Below the pieces are notes generated by a model. That model was not told where the DNA came from, did no database searches, and saw only the letters and a program-made list of their open reading frames with translations. Shown here piece by piece: positions 23,261-33,754 of a stretch of 64,000 nt of DNA. Both the position numbers and the translations under genes were made by a program. Every line of letters begins with the position of its first letter. The stretch's first letter is position 1. This DNA is from Hexactinellida sp. DTS-2022 (Eukaryota > Porifera > Hexactinellida). The stretch lies in the NCBI GenBank assembly GCA_028753945.1, contig JAPNXP010000010.1:3103042-3167041 (forward strand). The letters run 5' to 3'.

Positions 23261-23844
23261 GACTAGTGCATGCGCCTCGTCTTTAACATATAGAGAGGGT
23301 TCCAATTAGATTATTGGGGTTATCGAGTGCGCTGAATTCAAATATTATGATGAAATTCAATTTAGATTATTAATTTTGCAAATAATTAAGCTTAATTTAT
23401 TTTGCTGTACATAATAATGGTGTTAAATTGTTAATAAATTAATAAATTATTTAAACTAATGAAAAATAATTAATTAAATATCATAAATCTCAGACATGAT
23501 ACAAGATAGAAACAAACTTCCAATGTATCAAGTGATCCCTATGCCACGTAACACCTCTACAAAATGGCTCCTGACACCTTGAGGTGATGATAACATCCTA
23601 AAAAAATGTGTTTCTACAATTTTGTGAATTCTATATTTCGAATGGGTTGGTTGGTGTTGGGTGATCACCCAACACGCACATAAAAAATGCTGACTCATCA
23701 ACTATTATATTCTAATGAAACTTGAATATCTTTGAAATGAAGTGAGCTAAAACGAAACTTCCAACTCACGAAGGGTCGTTGCCTTTTGAAACACCTTTCT
23801 GAAATAATTTAACACCTCATAGTGATGATGACATGGTTAAAAAA

Positions 23845-23963
23845 TATCCAAAATTGCAGCCTGTGCCGACAGCATGTTCCTTTTGAGGCGCTATCAATAA
23901 CCGCCATCAAAATATAGTGCCACCTAAGGAACATGCGTCGGCACAGGCTGCAATTTTGGATTT
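23845..23963 (+). repeat. Long hairpin, monomer 4
   Basis: Same 50-base arms; mismatches from TTTTGAGGCGC in the left arm. Confidence 0.88.
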
Positions 23964-24175
23964 TTTTGAATTATGGATTAGACAAATTTTCAAAGTTGTC
24001 AAAGTGGTATAAAAAAATCGTTCTTCGAAAATTTGTAACATATGGGACACCGATGCTAAAATTTGAGCCCCGGAGAAATCTAACTCTGGCCTGTAGAGCG
24101 GATACAGACTAAAAAAAACAACCAAGGCAGTCATTTCAATACTGGGCCACTATACTATAGTATAGTCGGCACAGT

Positions 24176-24861
24176 AATAATCTTTCTACCATGACTGCAA
24201 TCGGATCTGCCCTGTCCTGTGATGCTCTGCTCTCTCACAATCCGACTCGTGTAAGTCCATGATTTTCCATTGTATTCTCATTCCATTTAACTTTATCTCT
24301 CTGATCCAGCAGTGGTACAGTTATTCCTCAAAGATATTCGCTTGCGGCGCGAATTGGACCGTGCACTGTAGACTCGTTTCTTCTAATTTGGAGTATTGTA
24401 TAAGAATTTGCATATCCTGTGATTTTCAATTTACTGGTAATACTAATGACTTCACTAGGCTACTAGAAAACGACACAATTTTATATCAATATGTATTTTC
24501 ATTCCATTGATTCAAGAACTAGTCTCAAATATAATGGGTGGAGAAATATCACAAATACATCAAAACAGCTCGACATATTCCGCTAATATGATATCGAAAT
24601 TCAAGATGCATGCAAGATTTCCCCAGTCAACTACCTTACCTGACTGCTCTATCGGAGAATCCATAAAAGTATTCAATAATTCTGTTTCGTTTCCTGGGAT
24701 GACCAATAACTCTCAAGTTTGACCTGAGTAAGTTCCCCTTCGTAACTGGTATTCCATTCAACCGAACTTCTCAGCTTGTTTCTGTAGCCGTTAGGATACT
24801 ACACAAATTGTGCACTGCTCATTAGTTTCAAAGGAAGACTGAATCAGTAGGTGTCATGGAT
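24176..24861. other. Unrecognised stretch between elements
   Basis: Two open plus-strand frames, 24259-24510 (83 codons) and 24507-24722 (71 codons), overlap at ATGA. Neither shows a domain, signal or repeat relation. The region ends at the fold-back element. I list it as unassigned rather than as genes. Confidence 0.4.
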
Positions 24862-25640
24862 GAACCTACTATATTATACGGCTAGATAAGTCAAGTATTT
24901 GCTCATTTCATTTCCAGGCCAGTGTTTACTTTCTAATTGCTCGTAAAATAAATTACCTATCTTTATGGAATAAACTAAACTTAGGTTTTCAAATACGCCA
25001 GAAACATCTAAGATACTTTTGAGAATGATTTATCATCGGATTTAACCACAATGACGTAATCAAATATACATACCCATATATGGAAATTATGTTAAATAAA
25101 TGTTAATTTTTTAGATAATTTGAGAATCTAACTTACCGTTTTTATCCTAATGCATTTTTCTTGTTAAAAACTAACTACAGTAACAAATTATGTCATTCCT
25201 TTCACTCAAATTCTTTTCAACGTCAATGTAAGTTAATAATTATACTATTGTTATCAGACCATATATTTTGTATTTTTTGAAATTTATAGTTAGATTTTAA
25301 TCTAAGTCTTAAAAGTGCTGTTTGACGATGTACATGTTGCCCAGTTAGTTTAATGACCGTTCTTGTGACCTATTTAGCTAATATTCAGTGAACTTCATAA
25401 TTAGTATTAATTACCATATATGGGTATGTATATTTGATTACGTCATTGTGGTTAAATCCGATGAGAAATCATTCTCAAAAGTATTTTAGATATTTGTGGC
25501 GTATTTGAAAACCTAAGTTTAGTTCATTCCATGACGATAGGTAGTTTATTTATCGAACAATTAAAAAGTAAACACTGGCCTGGAAATGAAATGAGCATAT
25601 ACTTGACTTATCTAGCCGTATTATATAGTAGGCCATGGTG
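24862..25640. mobile_element. Fold-back element with about 230-bp inverted arms (779 bp)
   Basis: Left arm 24862-25090 (CCTACTATATTATACGGC ... CATACCCATATATGG) matches the right arm 25407-25640 in inverse with few differences. The outermost CCTACTATA resembles the ends of the P-like family at 62713, so this may be a P-derived MITE. It splits a right-end fragment of a palindrome-ended element. Confidence 0.8.
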
Positions 25641-26009
25641 TAACCAATTCGACACCTCTTCTGAAAATTTCGGCTCTTTTTAATTAAACTCTGTTTTGCG
25701 GACTGTCTACGGACAAATATACGGGGCGCCGGCATTAGATCGAATTCTTTAGTTGTCAATAGATCGAAAATGAACAATTGTCGATAGATCGACTCAATTT
25801 CTAAGGAGATTGTCTATAGATCGACTCTTTTTTTATTGGAGATTTTACTTAAAAACTGGCTCATTTTTACTGATAAAGATTGAAAAGTGAATTGATTTTG
25901 AAAGATTGATTAATTGATGTTAAATAAATGAAAAATAAATAAGAAATAATGTAATGAAAGAGTAATGATTGAAATAAAAAAATAGTTGAAAGAATAGATA
26001 ATTAAATAA

Positions 26010-26878
26010 ATATCTGAAGTCTGTTTTCAATTGGAGCTCGACAAACTGGGAATGGTTGTTCTAAGTCTACTATTCTTTGGATGCAGTCCGAGCGATAGGT
26101 AGCATATCTACAAGGCATAAATAACCAAGTTGTTGTGCGAACTGTCAAACAAACCGCGCAGGTATGATCTGTAATTTGATCGGCAACGTCATTCTCTAAA
26201 TCCGATTCAATGTCCGATTATTCTGTCTCAGCTGTCACAACACTTCCAACCGTATGGCTAATTGCTTGTATATACTGCCAAGGAGTGTATGCTCCACTCC
26301 GTAGTTTTTCCTCCCACCTTTCTTCTAATATGACTTTCTTCTTCTTCCTTGGCCTTGATATATCTTTTCCCAGTCTTAGTCTCCCAATTTCATTATCAGT
26401 GTCAGCTATTATATCATTTAGTGTTGTCATAAAATTCCAAATTCTTGGATGAGATATCTTTATAATTGATTTAAGTTTCGCATGGTAGCTTTCTGCACCA
26501 TTGTTTGTTGTCGCTTTAGCTTCGTATATAGAGAGTTCCTCAGGGGTTGTCTGGAGCAACCAACGTCTTTTGAAATACTTAACAAGTTTATCCATTTTCA
26601 TAAATTATGTTGCAGACAGATCCGGAGCTTGTATGAATAGGTAAGTTGGACTTATTAGACTTGAAGTAAAAAGGGATTGCCATCAGCTGCTTTACAAATT
26701 TAGTAATTTCACTGTTCTCATGGAAACTTAGAGTGAGACCGAGCTTTTGTACTTTTGCCCAAATGCGGTGGGTATAATGGAACCAACAACCATTAATCTT
26801 GATATTAGGGAATATTTCCTTGAAACTATTTCTAGGCGCAGATTCCCAATCTGATACAACCGTCATAGGTTTAAACAT
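26010..26878 (-). pseudogene. MULE transposase, C-terminal half with degenerate RING finger
   Basis: Follows in sense from 31007 after removal of the P-like insertion. It holds the second catalytic block VVSDWES (Asp codon near 26851), the GCWFHYTHR zinc-type motif, and after a frame change near 26595 the third block NNGAESYH (Glu codon near 26493). An in-frame TAA at 26218 precedes an acidic linker and a RING-like tail: CAVC, then MPCRYATYRSDC and FPVCRA. Compared with the intact RING at 22498-22791, the His and two Cys ligands are replaced (Tyr, Arg, Phe), so the finger is probably non-functional. The protein would bind its element ends through the N-terminal FLYWCH and cut and paste DNA by the DDE core. 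Confidence 0.82.
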
Positions 26879-27384
26879 AGCATTCTATACATAAGGCAAT
26901 GGTGCTGATTGATGGACTTGGACCAGGGATTGGTTAGGTCAGTCAAATTAAATTTTGCGTAAAGCTTATTTTACTGCTGGCATTTAGCATTGTACACCCT
27001 AAACTAACCATTATAATTCATTCTACACAAATTTGCACCAAAAATGGTACATAGGAAGAAATGTCGAAAACTTGTGTATAGCTAATTTTTAACCAACCAT
27101 AATATTTATATAGTATTATTTACTTCTTAGTTAAAAGTTTTGAAAATCACTGTTAAATTCATTTCACGACACTTATCTTCATCAGAAATGTTCCCCAACA
27201 GTACAATTCATTTGAAACTTCTAATAGCATGTCTTATGTTGTCCCAGGCTGCAAGTCTAATTATAAAAGCCAAGATGAGTCTACCTCTGCTTTTCATTTC
27301 CCAAGAGACCCGAAGTTACTTGAAGAATGGTTCAGGGCACTTCCACTGCCACGGAAGGACTATGAAACCAACAAGCAGATGAGG

Positions 27385-27439
27385 GTAAGTATCTATAATT
27401 TCCATTTATTGATTGCCATATTTACATAAGTTTCTTTAG
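27385..27439 (+). other. Spliceosomal intron of the P-like gene (55 nt)
   Basis: GTAAGT at the start and TTTCTTTAG at the end. Removing it joins the two halves of the THAP finger in frame (KQMR then VCIRHF). Confidence 0.85.
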
Positions 27440-28568
27440 GTATGCATTCGTCATTTCAAAGATGATATCGAAAGGACCATATCCTACGATGACGGGGTTC
27501 ATACTGTTACAATTTCCAGAGATAGAATAGCTCTGAAGAAGACAGCGGTACCCAGCATTTTTCCCAACTGTCCTTCCTATCTTTCTGAATTGAATTCCAA
27601 GCCAAAGAGACTATGCCTAGATGACAAAGACTGACTGCTGATGGAATCTGCATACTCCAAGAGCATAACTGACAACGAAGAAACGGTGGATAACTTCCTA
27701 GTTAATTCATATTCTGATCTTCTTTCTAAGCTAAATTTAATCGACCTACCAAACGGCTGGATAACTAATGTGTATAACAGCACCCCTTTATTTTTTACAA
27801 AAATCGTTATTTTAGAAACCGCACTTTTCATCGACCGATCTGTATTAGTTAACGATGATTTGTGCATCAAAGCATTTGATAATAAAAACGTCACCATTCC
27901 GATCTCGCGAATTTATATTAATGACACTCGCCAAGTTGAGACCATCCTCGATGAAGTAGATACATTTTCACACTTACTTCAAACTATTAACTCTCAAACT
28001 GAATGTTCTATTAACAACCAAATAAAACTTGCTATCCATGAACTCGAAAGTGCAATTAAGCTTGTTGATGGTGACTCGATATACCTAGACATAGATGATT
28101 TACATTGCAGTAGCGAATCTCTGAGTATTTCATTCCACTTTTTAGTTGGGAAACTGAGAAATTTGATAAACGCTAAAAGTCGTCGACGGTATGATATTTA
28201 ACTCAAGTATTTTCACTAAAATTCATGGAATATCACCTGCATGTTACCGACTTATTCAATCATCCAAATTGCTTAATCTTGCCTCACGAGAGAAATTTGA
28301 TTGGTATAAAAAACACTCTGGGTATTGAAGGTGATTACTTTCAAATTCTAAAGGAAATAACTTCCAAATTTAGCCATAGGGAACGCCATATGATACTTCA
28401 AATGGACGAAGTTCACATCCATAGTGATGCTTCATATATAGGAGGTAAAGTTTTGGGCGCCAGCGACAACCCTAGCGACTCCCAAATAACTGTTCTCAAT
28501 GATGATTTCCAGTCTTATGAAAAGGTTTTCCACCATTGTTCGTCTGATTCCGTTAGGGTCTTCCTCTA

Positions 28569-28750
28569 GTGGGGTCAAAAATTAAGATTCCGTGACCAAC
28601 CTCTGGATAGTTAAGTTTTATGCCTGATTCTGATACCTTAGGATATAACTCGCGATTTAAGCTCCCTTCCCGGTCTGGAAAGTTTGGGCAAACTTTTTTA
28701 TAGCGACAAATAGCCAGAGGTTGGTCACGGAATCTTAATTTTGACCCCAC
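28569..28750. mobile_element. TA-inserting MITE, GTGGGGTC family (182 bp)
   Basis: Inverted ends GTGGGGTCAAAAATTAAG, flanked by TA at 28567-28568 and 28751-28752. Removing the element with one TA restores the reading frame of the P-like transposase. A longer relative lies at 44436-44674. Confidence 0.92.
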
Positions 28751-31006
28751 TACTCCGCGGCTGATTTATATTCAATTATTAATAAAACAATTGGTGATAC
28801 AGAGAGTAGTGATTTATTTGTTGAGGCAATATGTACCGATAATTATCCTTTAAATGTCAGTGTATTTAATTTATTTTCATATGACGCGAAAATATTGCAA
28901 CCGCGAGTTGTACATCCATGTAACCCAACGCGGAACCTTATTTTATTCTTTGACATAGTCCGCATTATGAAATCAATTCGTAATAACTGGTTAAATTTAA
29001 AAGACTTTGAGAAAACATTTATTTATCCTGATTTTGAGACTTGCACCGATGATATTCCACTACCAGTAATCATACCATCTACTCAGCTTAAAGTTTCTAT
29101 ACCTGTTGCTAATATTATTTTGGATCCGAGGGAATTGACTAAGTCAAAATACCCTCCAATATGCTTTGCAGCATTTGACGACCTCAGAACCTTATTTAAA
29201 GCTGACAAATTTTCCATAATTAAGAGAGCCCCCAAACTAACATCAAAAGCATGTTGGCCATCTCATTTAGAGCGACAAAATGTAAACTTAGCTCTTAAGA
29301 TCTTTCTTGAATCAACAGCAGCGGGGCTCTCTAGTTTCTATAATGAGAATACAACAAATGAAAATCGCCATATCATCAAATTCATGCATTTGATAAATAA
29401 AATCTGGAACATTTTCAATGTTAATTGCGTCGGAAAAGATATTCACTTCAACAATCCAAATTTTGCTCCGCTTCGCTTGAACGATTTTTGGACCATGTAG
29501 TTAAATGGCTGGATTGTTGGAAATTACTTCCCACGTCTAGAGGGAAGCTTACACCACAAACATTCACTAGTTTTAGACATACTTGTATTGCCCTCCCTCT
29601 CTAAGTACAGAGATTGACCCTTGAAAGCGGTTTGAATATTTGCTGACGTCTCGAATACAAAATGACCCATTAGAACATCATTTTGGGCTTTATCGTCAAA
29701 TGCCTGGTTCAAACTATAATATATCTTACTGTCAAATCTTGGAAAGTAAACGTCGACTCCAATTAACTTATCTCCTCAAATTTTTTTACATAAATCAACA
29801 GTCTGATAAAATATCTCTTAAAGAATATTTGAAAGATTTTACACAGGAGAACGATGAAGAAATGCACCCAGAGTTTGATTTTGAGTATGTTACAAGTGAA
29901 ATACTTAACATTCCTAACCCTATATTTGATAATTCGAAAATTGAATGCCTAAATTACGTGGCTGGGTATGCAATCTTTTCGTACCATAAAAATTCTAAAG
30001 AATGTCGAGACTGCGAAGTTTTTTTAACATCTCCCAAAGATTTTCAAGTTTTTAACGACACCGGAATTCAATGATCGAATTCCTTGATAGAGGCTCACTT
30101 AAGTATCCATCTGAAATTATCTACCAATCTCTCATCATAATGTATGAAATATTTTTGAAAATCGATAACCATTCACATCCAAGCAAACTATTTTACGAGG
30201 GATCCTGCCGTCGGAATTTGGTTCAGTTGTCAATGTCACTTATTATTGTAGAAGAAAAGTATAGTGAAATATGGAGGCAATGGTTTGTTTGTATGATTCC
30301 AAAATTGGAAATTCTTAAAATTTTTATACTACTGTAGCTAATTGTATTTTATCGAAGAAGGTTAGAAACATTAATTCGATAGTTATTTGTCGAGACAATA
30401 GCAAACTTAAAAAATTCAGTACATAATTCTTCTAATCTTATAGATAGCTTCCTTACATGCCGATATACCAGTGCACATCTACTACCATCATTTGACTGTA
30501 TTCTCTACATTACTATCATTTAGACGAGGTCACGAGGAGCACCACTAACACATACAATCAAGCCGCTCATTCAGGACACATCGTAACCACATTCCCTCCC
30601 CCAGTCGTCATAGATGTACTACTGCCTAACTGCTCTTCTAGTAACTCAGACCACTATTCTATTAATTTAGCCTCATACTATGTATTATCTTTGATTGTTG
30701 CTTTTATACTTATTTTATGTTATGAATCGTATATATATAATATATTAAATACATTAAATATATACCCTTACAATTCGTAATTTTCTTAGAAGGGTGGTGG
30801 ATTATCAATTATTTCCCTTCACATTGATAGTCTACATTAATTTAGAGCTGTATTGGGATTTAGATCTAAAACCAAAGTAACTGACCTAACCAATCCCTGG
30901 TCCAAGTCCATCAATCAGCACCATTGCCTTATGTATAGAATGCTATGGTTTAAAATTTGGTAAACTAGAAAAAATTCGATCCAATATTTCAATGTGCTGC
31001 TGTCAG

Positions 31007-31635
31007 CTACTGAGTTTTGGATGTCATCAAGCAATGTATTGCTGGCAGTGTATATCTATCAACTACAACAAAAATTGTCCACAGTTGATAAAACTGAACA
31101 GGAACGGTATAATATGTTCCGTTAAATTGGATGTCTATGATTTCGGGCAATAAATTCATCATAGTTTTAGAGTAGAATATAACTGCAAACTTGAGTATGT
31201 AGAGATATCGTAAACTTATGGTGTTTCCCATAGGTCGTACCTGGTAACATTTCAGAAAATTCTTCAGCGCTAAGAGGAATCTTTGATTGTGTTTTTCCTT
31301 CGTGATCTGTACATAGAAGACTCACATTCGTTGAACGAAATTCTACATGCGAAAGGGTCCGTTCTGGTCTCATCATCAAATAATTTTCTTACACTACCTT
31401 GTGAATTTTCGATCTTCTTGGGGTAACGGTTTTTCAAATCATATACTTCTGATTCATATGCATTGATATCATGGTTATGAATAGAACATGGATGTATACA
31501 ATCAGATTCAAGATTCAATTTACATGTCCCTTTACAACCATTTTTCCATAAAACACATCTCAAATATGCTCTTGTCTCCTTAACCTTGTATTTCACGTAT
31601 TTGAAACCATCGCTTGTTGTATATATTTTTTCCAC
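31007..31635 (-). pseudogene. MULE transposase, N-terminal half with FLYWCH-like finger
   Basis: Starts at an ATG at 31635. The finger reads FKYVKYKV, YLRCVLWKNGCKGTCKL and IHNHD. After a frame change near 31290 the core begins: FYSKTMMNLLPEIIDI followed by QFNGTYYTVP near 31123. Active family members have Asp in the position of this Asn (compare VDGTF in the intact gene at 54448-55827), so the first catalytic residue is lost. MTSKT closes the fragment shortly before the P-like insertion. The C-terminal half is at 26010-26878. Confidence 0.82.
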
Positions 31636-31814
31636 TAGTGCGCATATAACTTCCTAAGGTGTTTTCCATGATTTCGAATTTTTAGATATGAATTTGTTGA
31701 TGAAATTATCAAGTAACTAGCTTTTTATAAAAAGTCAATAAAATCGATTGATGTTTTGATTTCACATTAAATGTGATAGACATGAATATTAATAATGATA
31801 AATAGTATCAAATC

Positions 31815-31971
31815 AGGGCCGTAGCCACCAATTAAAAGTGGTCCGGTTAGACCTGGCTGGATACAGTACCAACAGGACCAAGTGGTCAGGTAAACCTGTC
31901 CAAACTGACCAAGTGGTGCCAAAAGTGGTCAAGTTGAAACCTGACCAACCGGACCAGTGGCTACGGCCCTG
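31815..31971. mobile_element. Short element with CAGGGCCGTAGCCAC ends (157 bp)
   Basis: Inverted ends CAGGGCCGTAGCCAC / GTGGCTACGGCCCTG flanked by CAAAT on both sides (only 5 bases match, where hAT elements usually give 8). The interior repeats GGTC/GACC words. It sits in the 5' part of the MULE. Confidence 0.75.
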
Positions 31972-32027
31972 CAAATCATTTGTTTATAAATATCTGTATG
32001 TCATGTCTATTTTATGTATTAAAAACC

Positions 32028-32248
32028 ACAACAATCGATCGACAGAGTCGATCTATCGATCGACAATCTCCTGAGAAATGGAGTCGATCTATCGACAATC
32101 TCCTTAGAAATGGAGTCGATCTATCGACAATCTCCCAAGAAATGGAGTTGATCTATCGACAACCTCTTTAGAAATGGAATCGATCTATCGACAATTGTTC
32201 ATTTTCGATCAATCGACAACTAAATTATTCGATCTAATGCAGCGTCCC
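32028..32248. repeat. About 32-bp tandem units at the right MULE end
   Basis: Five or six units with GTCGATCTATCGACAATC and TTAGAAATGGA. The inverse partner at 25740-25830 retains only two or three units. Confidence 0.85.
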
Positions 32249-32257
32249 CAAATATAC

Positions 32258-32310
32258 CAAAGCACTGAGACCAATACTGGGCAACTTACTATAGTATAGT
32301 CGGCACAGTA
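32258..32310. repeat. Right terminus of the palindrome-ended element split by the MULE
   Basis: CCAAAGCACTGAGACCAATACTG-type sequence and TATAGTATAGTCGGCACAGTA, ending 32310. The palindrome is shortened here. Confidence 0.75.
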
Positions 32311-32569
32311 TTCTATACTATAAAAACACAAGGTGGGTGTATATATATATACTGTGTAGTGCAGCGGCACAACCATACAATTGTTCACTTTTTGATAAAA
32401 GCTCCAAAATTGTACATATGGCCGATATAGACACTCCTTCAATTGCCTCAATATCCAAAAATGTTGGCACTACTTCAAAGTACATGTGTACTAATTTTGG
32501 TGCTTTTATGAAATATATGAACAATTTGTTAAAATTTATGGCTATGCCGCTGGACTAATATTTGTTTAT

Positions 32570-32940
32570 ATAATCCGAGTTGATTGAAGTGGACGGTTTC
32601 CAAATCTTATTTTGGGCGTATAGGGGTAACATTTGGCACCCGACAACAAGTTGAGGTTTCCACTCAGCATTTATCACACCTCGACAAGTTATGTCGTCAT
32701 TATCACAATTCGGAAACATGAAAATTCACTTAATCGCACTCAATTCTTAATCACTAAGAGATAAAATCTGAAAATTTAATAGAACGTGTACACTAATGAT
32801 GGGGACACGTTGGTCACACCAGATTGCCAATATGCTTACTCATTATCGCATGATGACATAATCACTAAAATTTCACATTATTAAATTCGACTATTTAGGC
32901 CTATTTACGCTTTATAATCAATGTTAATAGAAACAGTGTA
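32570..32940 (-). repeat. Dispersed repeat, inverted copy of 10015-10365
   Basis: See the partner copy; shared blocks in inverse orientation over roughly 350 bases. Confidence 0.7.
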
Positions 32941-33103
32941 TTATACAGCCGTTTGTATAAACTCTCATATTCCTGGTCTGATCCAATTCTCATACGCCTA
33001 AATCACAAATTAATGTTATTGTATAGGAGAGGATTAACTCATACTCTTAAACTCGATCATACAATTTTTCCCACCCAGACATAGGTGAATACCCATCCAA
33101 ACT

Positions 33104-33754
33104 TTATAACTTTCCGGGACATCCAAATAGTCTACACGGAAGAAAAAAATAACGCCTCTTTCGACTCACTCCAAACTAACCAGTCTCTACATGTAATATC
33201 ACCATTTTTAAAATTACGTTTTGAGAATATATATTGGGAAAAGAACATTTCTTAGTGTCTTTAGGGAAATGTGATGTATGAAGTGTTGGTCCTGATCTCA
33301 CAGCCATTTCAATTTCTACCTTATTTGGCTTCTCATGAATAATATTACTCCCAATGTCATAGCAAATATTGGGTATCGAACTAACTAGTGAGTCATCGTG
33401 TCCGTGTGATCCTCTTGGTGAGTCTACATTTTTCTTTAGAATAGCTTGCTCATCTTTGTTGAATACTACTTTTTCAACTTTGGAAACCCCGGAAATTTTA
33501 CTTGTATTCGTTATATCCTCTGAAGATATAGTATCTGGAATATCAATATAGATATTATCAATGTCACTTGTTGACTCGTATTGAGACAAAATACATGTTG
33601 CTACTGGAATCAATATTATGTCCGTCCTCTGAGATCCGACGTTAAATAGTGTGAGGTTGCTTTTGTTAACAGTACAAAATTTTTGCTTATTGGTTTTCCG
33701 TTTCTGTGCACCAGATTTGTATTTTCTTAGTATCGAGTCAAAGTTATCTAACAT
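33104..33754 (-). pseudogene. hAT transposase N-terminus (TTF-type/ZMYM1-like), truncated
   Basis: A 192-codon minus frame begins with a basic segment (LRKYKSGAQKRKTNKQK), runs through a low-similarity acidic stretch and enters a TTF-type zinc finger: RSGPTLHTSHFPKD and SFPNIY. Near 33195 the frame changes, and the finger continues as KNGDITCRDWLVWS and LFFLPCRLFG, ending at a stop near 33104. The RDWL-WS and PC-LF words are hallmarks of the DNA-binding finger of one hAT transposase branch. No dimerisation or catalytic domain is seen downstream, so this is an N-terminal fragment. The finger is convincing, the rest inferred. Confidence 0.72.

Larger units (their letters stand above)
21722..23278. 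mobile_element. Non-autonomous MULE with tandem-repeat inverted ends (1557 bp)
   Basis: Flanked by an exact 9-bp duplication GTCTTTAAC (21713-21721, 23279-23287), the Mutator signature. Outer ends share CACTAGTCAGAATTTCG in inverted orientation. About 19 units of a 31-32-base repeat containing TTGTCACAAGTCAGAAT fill 21735-22330, and about nine inverted units fill 22980-23260. The middle keeps only a RING-finger fragment of the transposase. It sits in array monomer 4. The 20-30-codon-periodic frames here are translations of the repeat. Confidence 0.92.
16544..24175 (+). mobile_element. Palindrome-ended composite element with a four-monomer tandem array (7.6 kb)
   Basis: The left terminus TACTGTGCCGACTATAC at 16544 and the right terminus GTATAGTCGGCACAGTA ending 24175 are inverse copies sharing an 18-bp palindrome. 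Inside are four tandem monomers beginning near 16612, 17821, 19019 and 21158, each running from a CCGTAGC(T/C) block and GTGCACCTGGGGT to a hairpin (listed separately). Monomers 1 and 2 are about 1.2 kb; monomers 3 and 4 are about 1.4 and 1.2 kb after removing two later insertions (20276-20995, 21722-23278). The short frames in the array are not conserved between monomers and are not genes. The design (inverted palindromic ends plus core satellite) recalls Helitron-like interspersed elements and mollusc pearl-type repeats, but I could not confirm a superfamily. Related fragments occur at 12760, 15130, 32258, 52040 and 53353. Confidence 0.75.
27229..30337 (+). pseudogene. P-like (THAP9-type) transposase, broken
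   Basis: Exon 1 (27229-27384) codes a THAP zinc finger, then a 55-nt GT-AG intron, and exon 2 from 27440 (VCIRHFKDDDI). The first zinc Cys of the usual C-x4-C start is Tyr here (SYVVPGC). An in-frame TGA at 27632, frame changes near 28198, 29487 and 29610-29640, and a 182-bp TA element at 28569-28750 disrupt the rest. Catalytic blocks are still visible: QMDEVHIHSD (Asp near 28405), FFDIVRIMKSIRNNW (Asp near 28952, with the RNNW motif of this family) and QNDPLEHHFG (Glu near 29673). The tail at 30071-30337 matches the second copy near 42550-42850. Length is close to a complete P-type transposase. It cannot make an active enzyme as it stands, but its ends may still be usable by a related transposase. 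Confidence 0.88.
26876..30946 (+). mobile_element. P-like element with THAP transposase (4.07 kb)
   Basis: Near-perfect inverted ends of about 67 bases (ATAGCATTCTATACATAAGG ... at 26877-26943 and inverse at 30880-30946) are flanked by GGTTTAAA at 26868-26875 and 30947-30954, an 8-bp duplication as expected for P elements. The duplication falls within the MULE transposase coding sequence, which reads on across it. The 3' non-coding part (30340-30880) shows no other gene. Confidence 0.92.
25723..32248 (-). mobile_element. FLYWCH-MULE-RING element, interrupted by a P-like element (6.5 kb)
   Basis: Outer ends GGGGCGCCGGCATTAGATC and GATCTAATGCAGCGTCCC with a flanking 9-bp CAAATATAC at 25714-25722 and 32249-32257. 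Behind each end lie tandem units of about 32 bases containing TCGATCTATCGACAATCTCC. The transposase gene (minus) begins at 31635 and ends near 26010, but 26876-30946 is a later P-like insertion, so the MULE proper is about 2.4 kb. It entered the right end of a palindrome-ended element, whose terminus resumes at 32258. Confidence 0.88.

Noticed and set aside
24259-24722. Two frames overlapping at ATGA, looking like translational coupling
   Set aside because: Coupling of this type is bacterial; the proteins show no recognisable features and the setting is eukaryotic repeat DNA.
31815-31971. RAG/Transib-type element because of a 5-bp flank match (CAAAT)
   Set aside because: The ends start CAGGGCC, not CACAGTG or CACTATG, so a hAT-like element with an eroded 8-bp copy is more likely.
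33369-33551. 60-codon plus-strand frame
   Set aside because: Antisense to the hAT TTF-finger frame.
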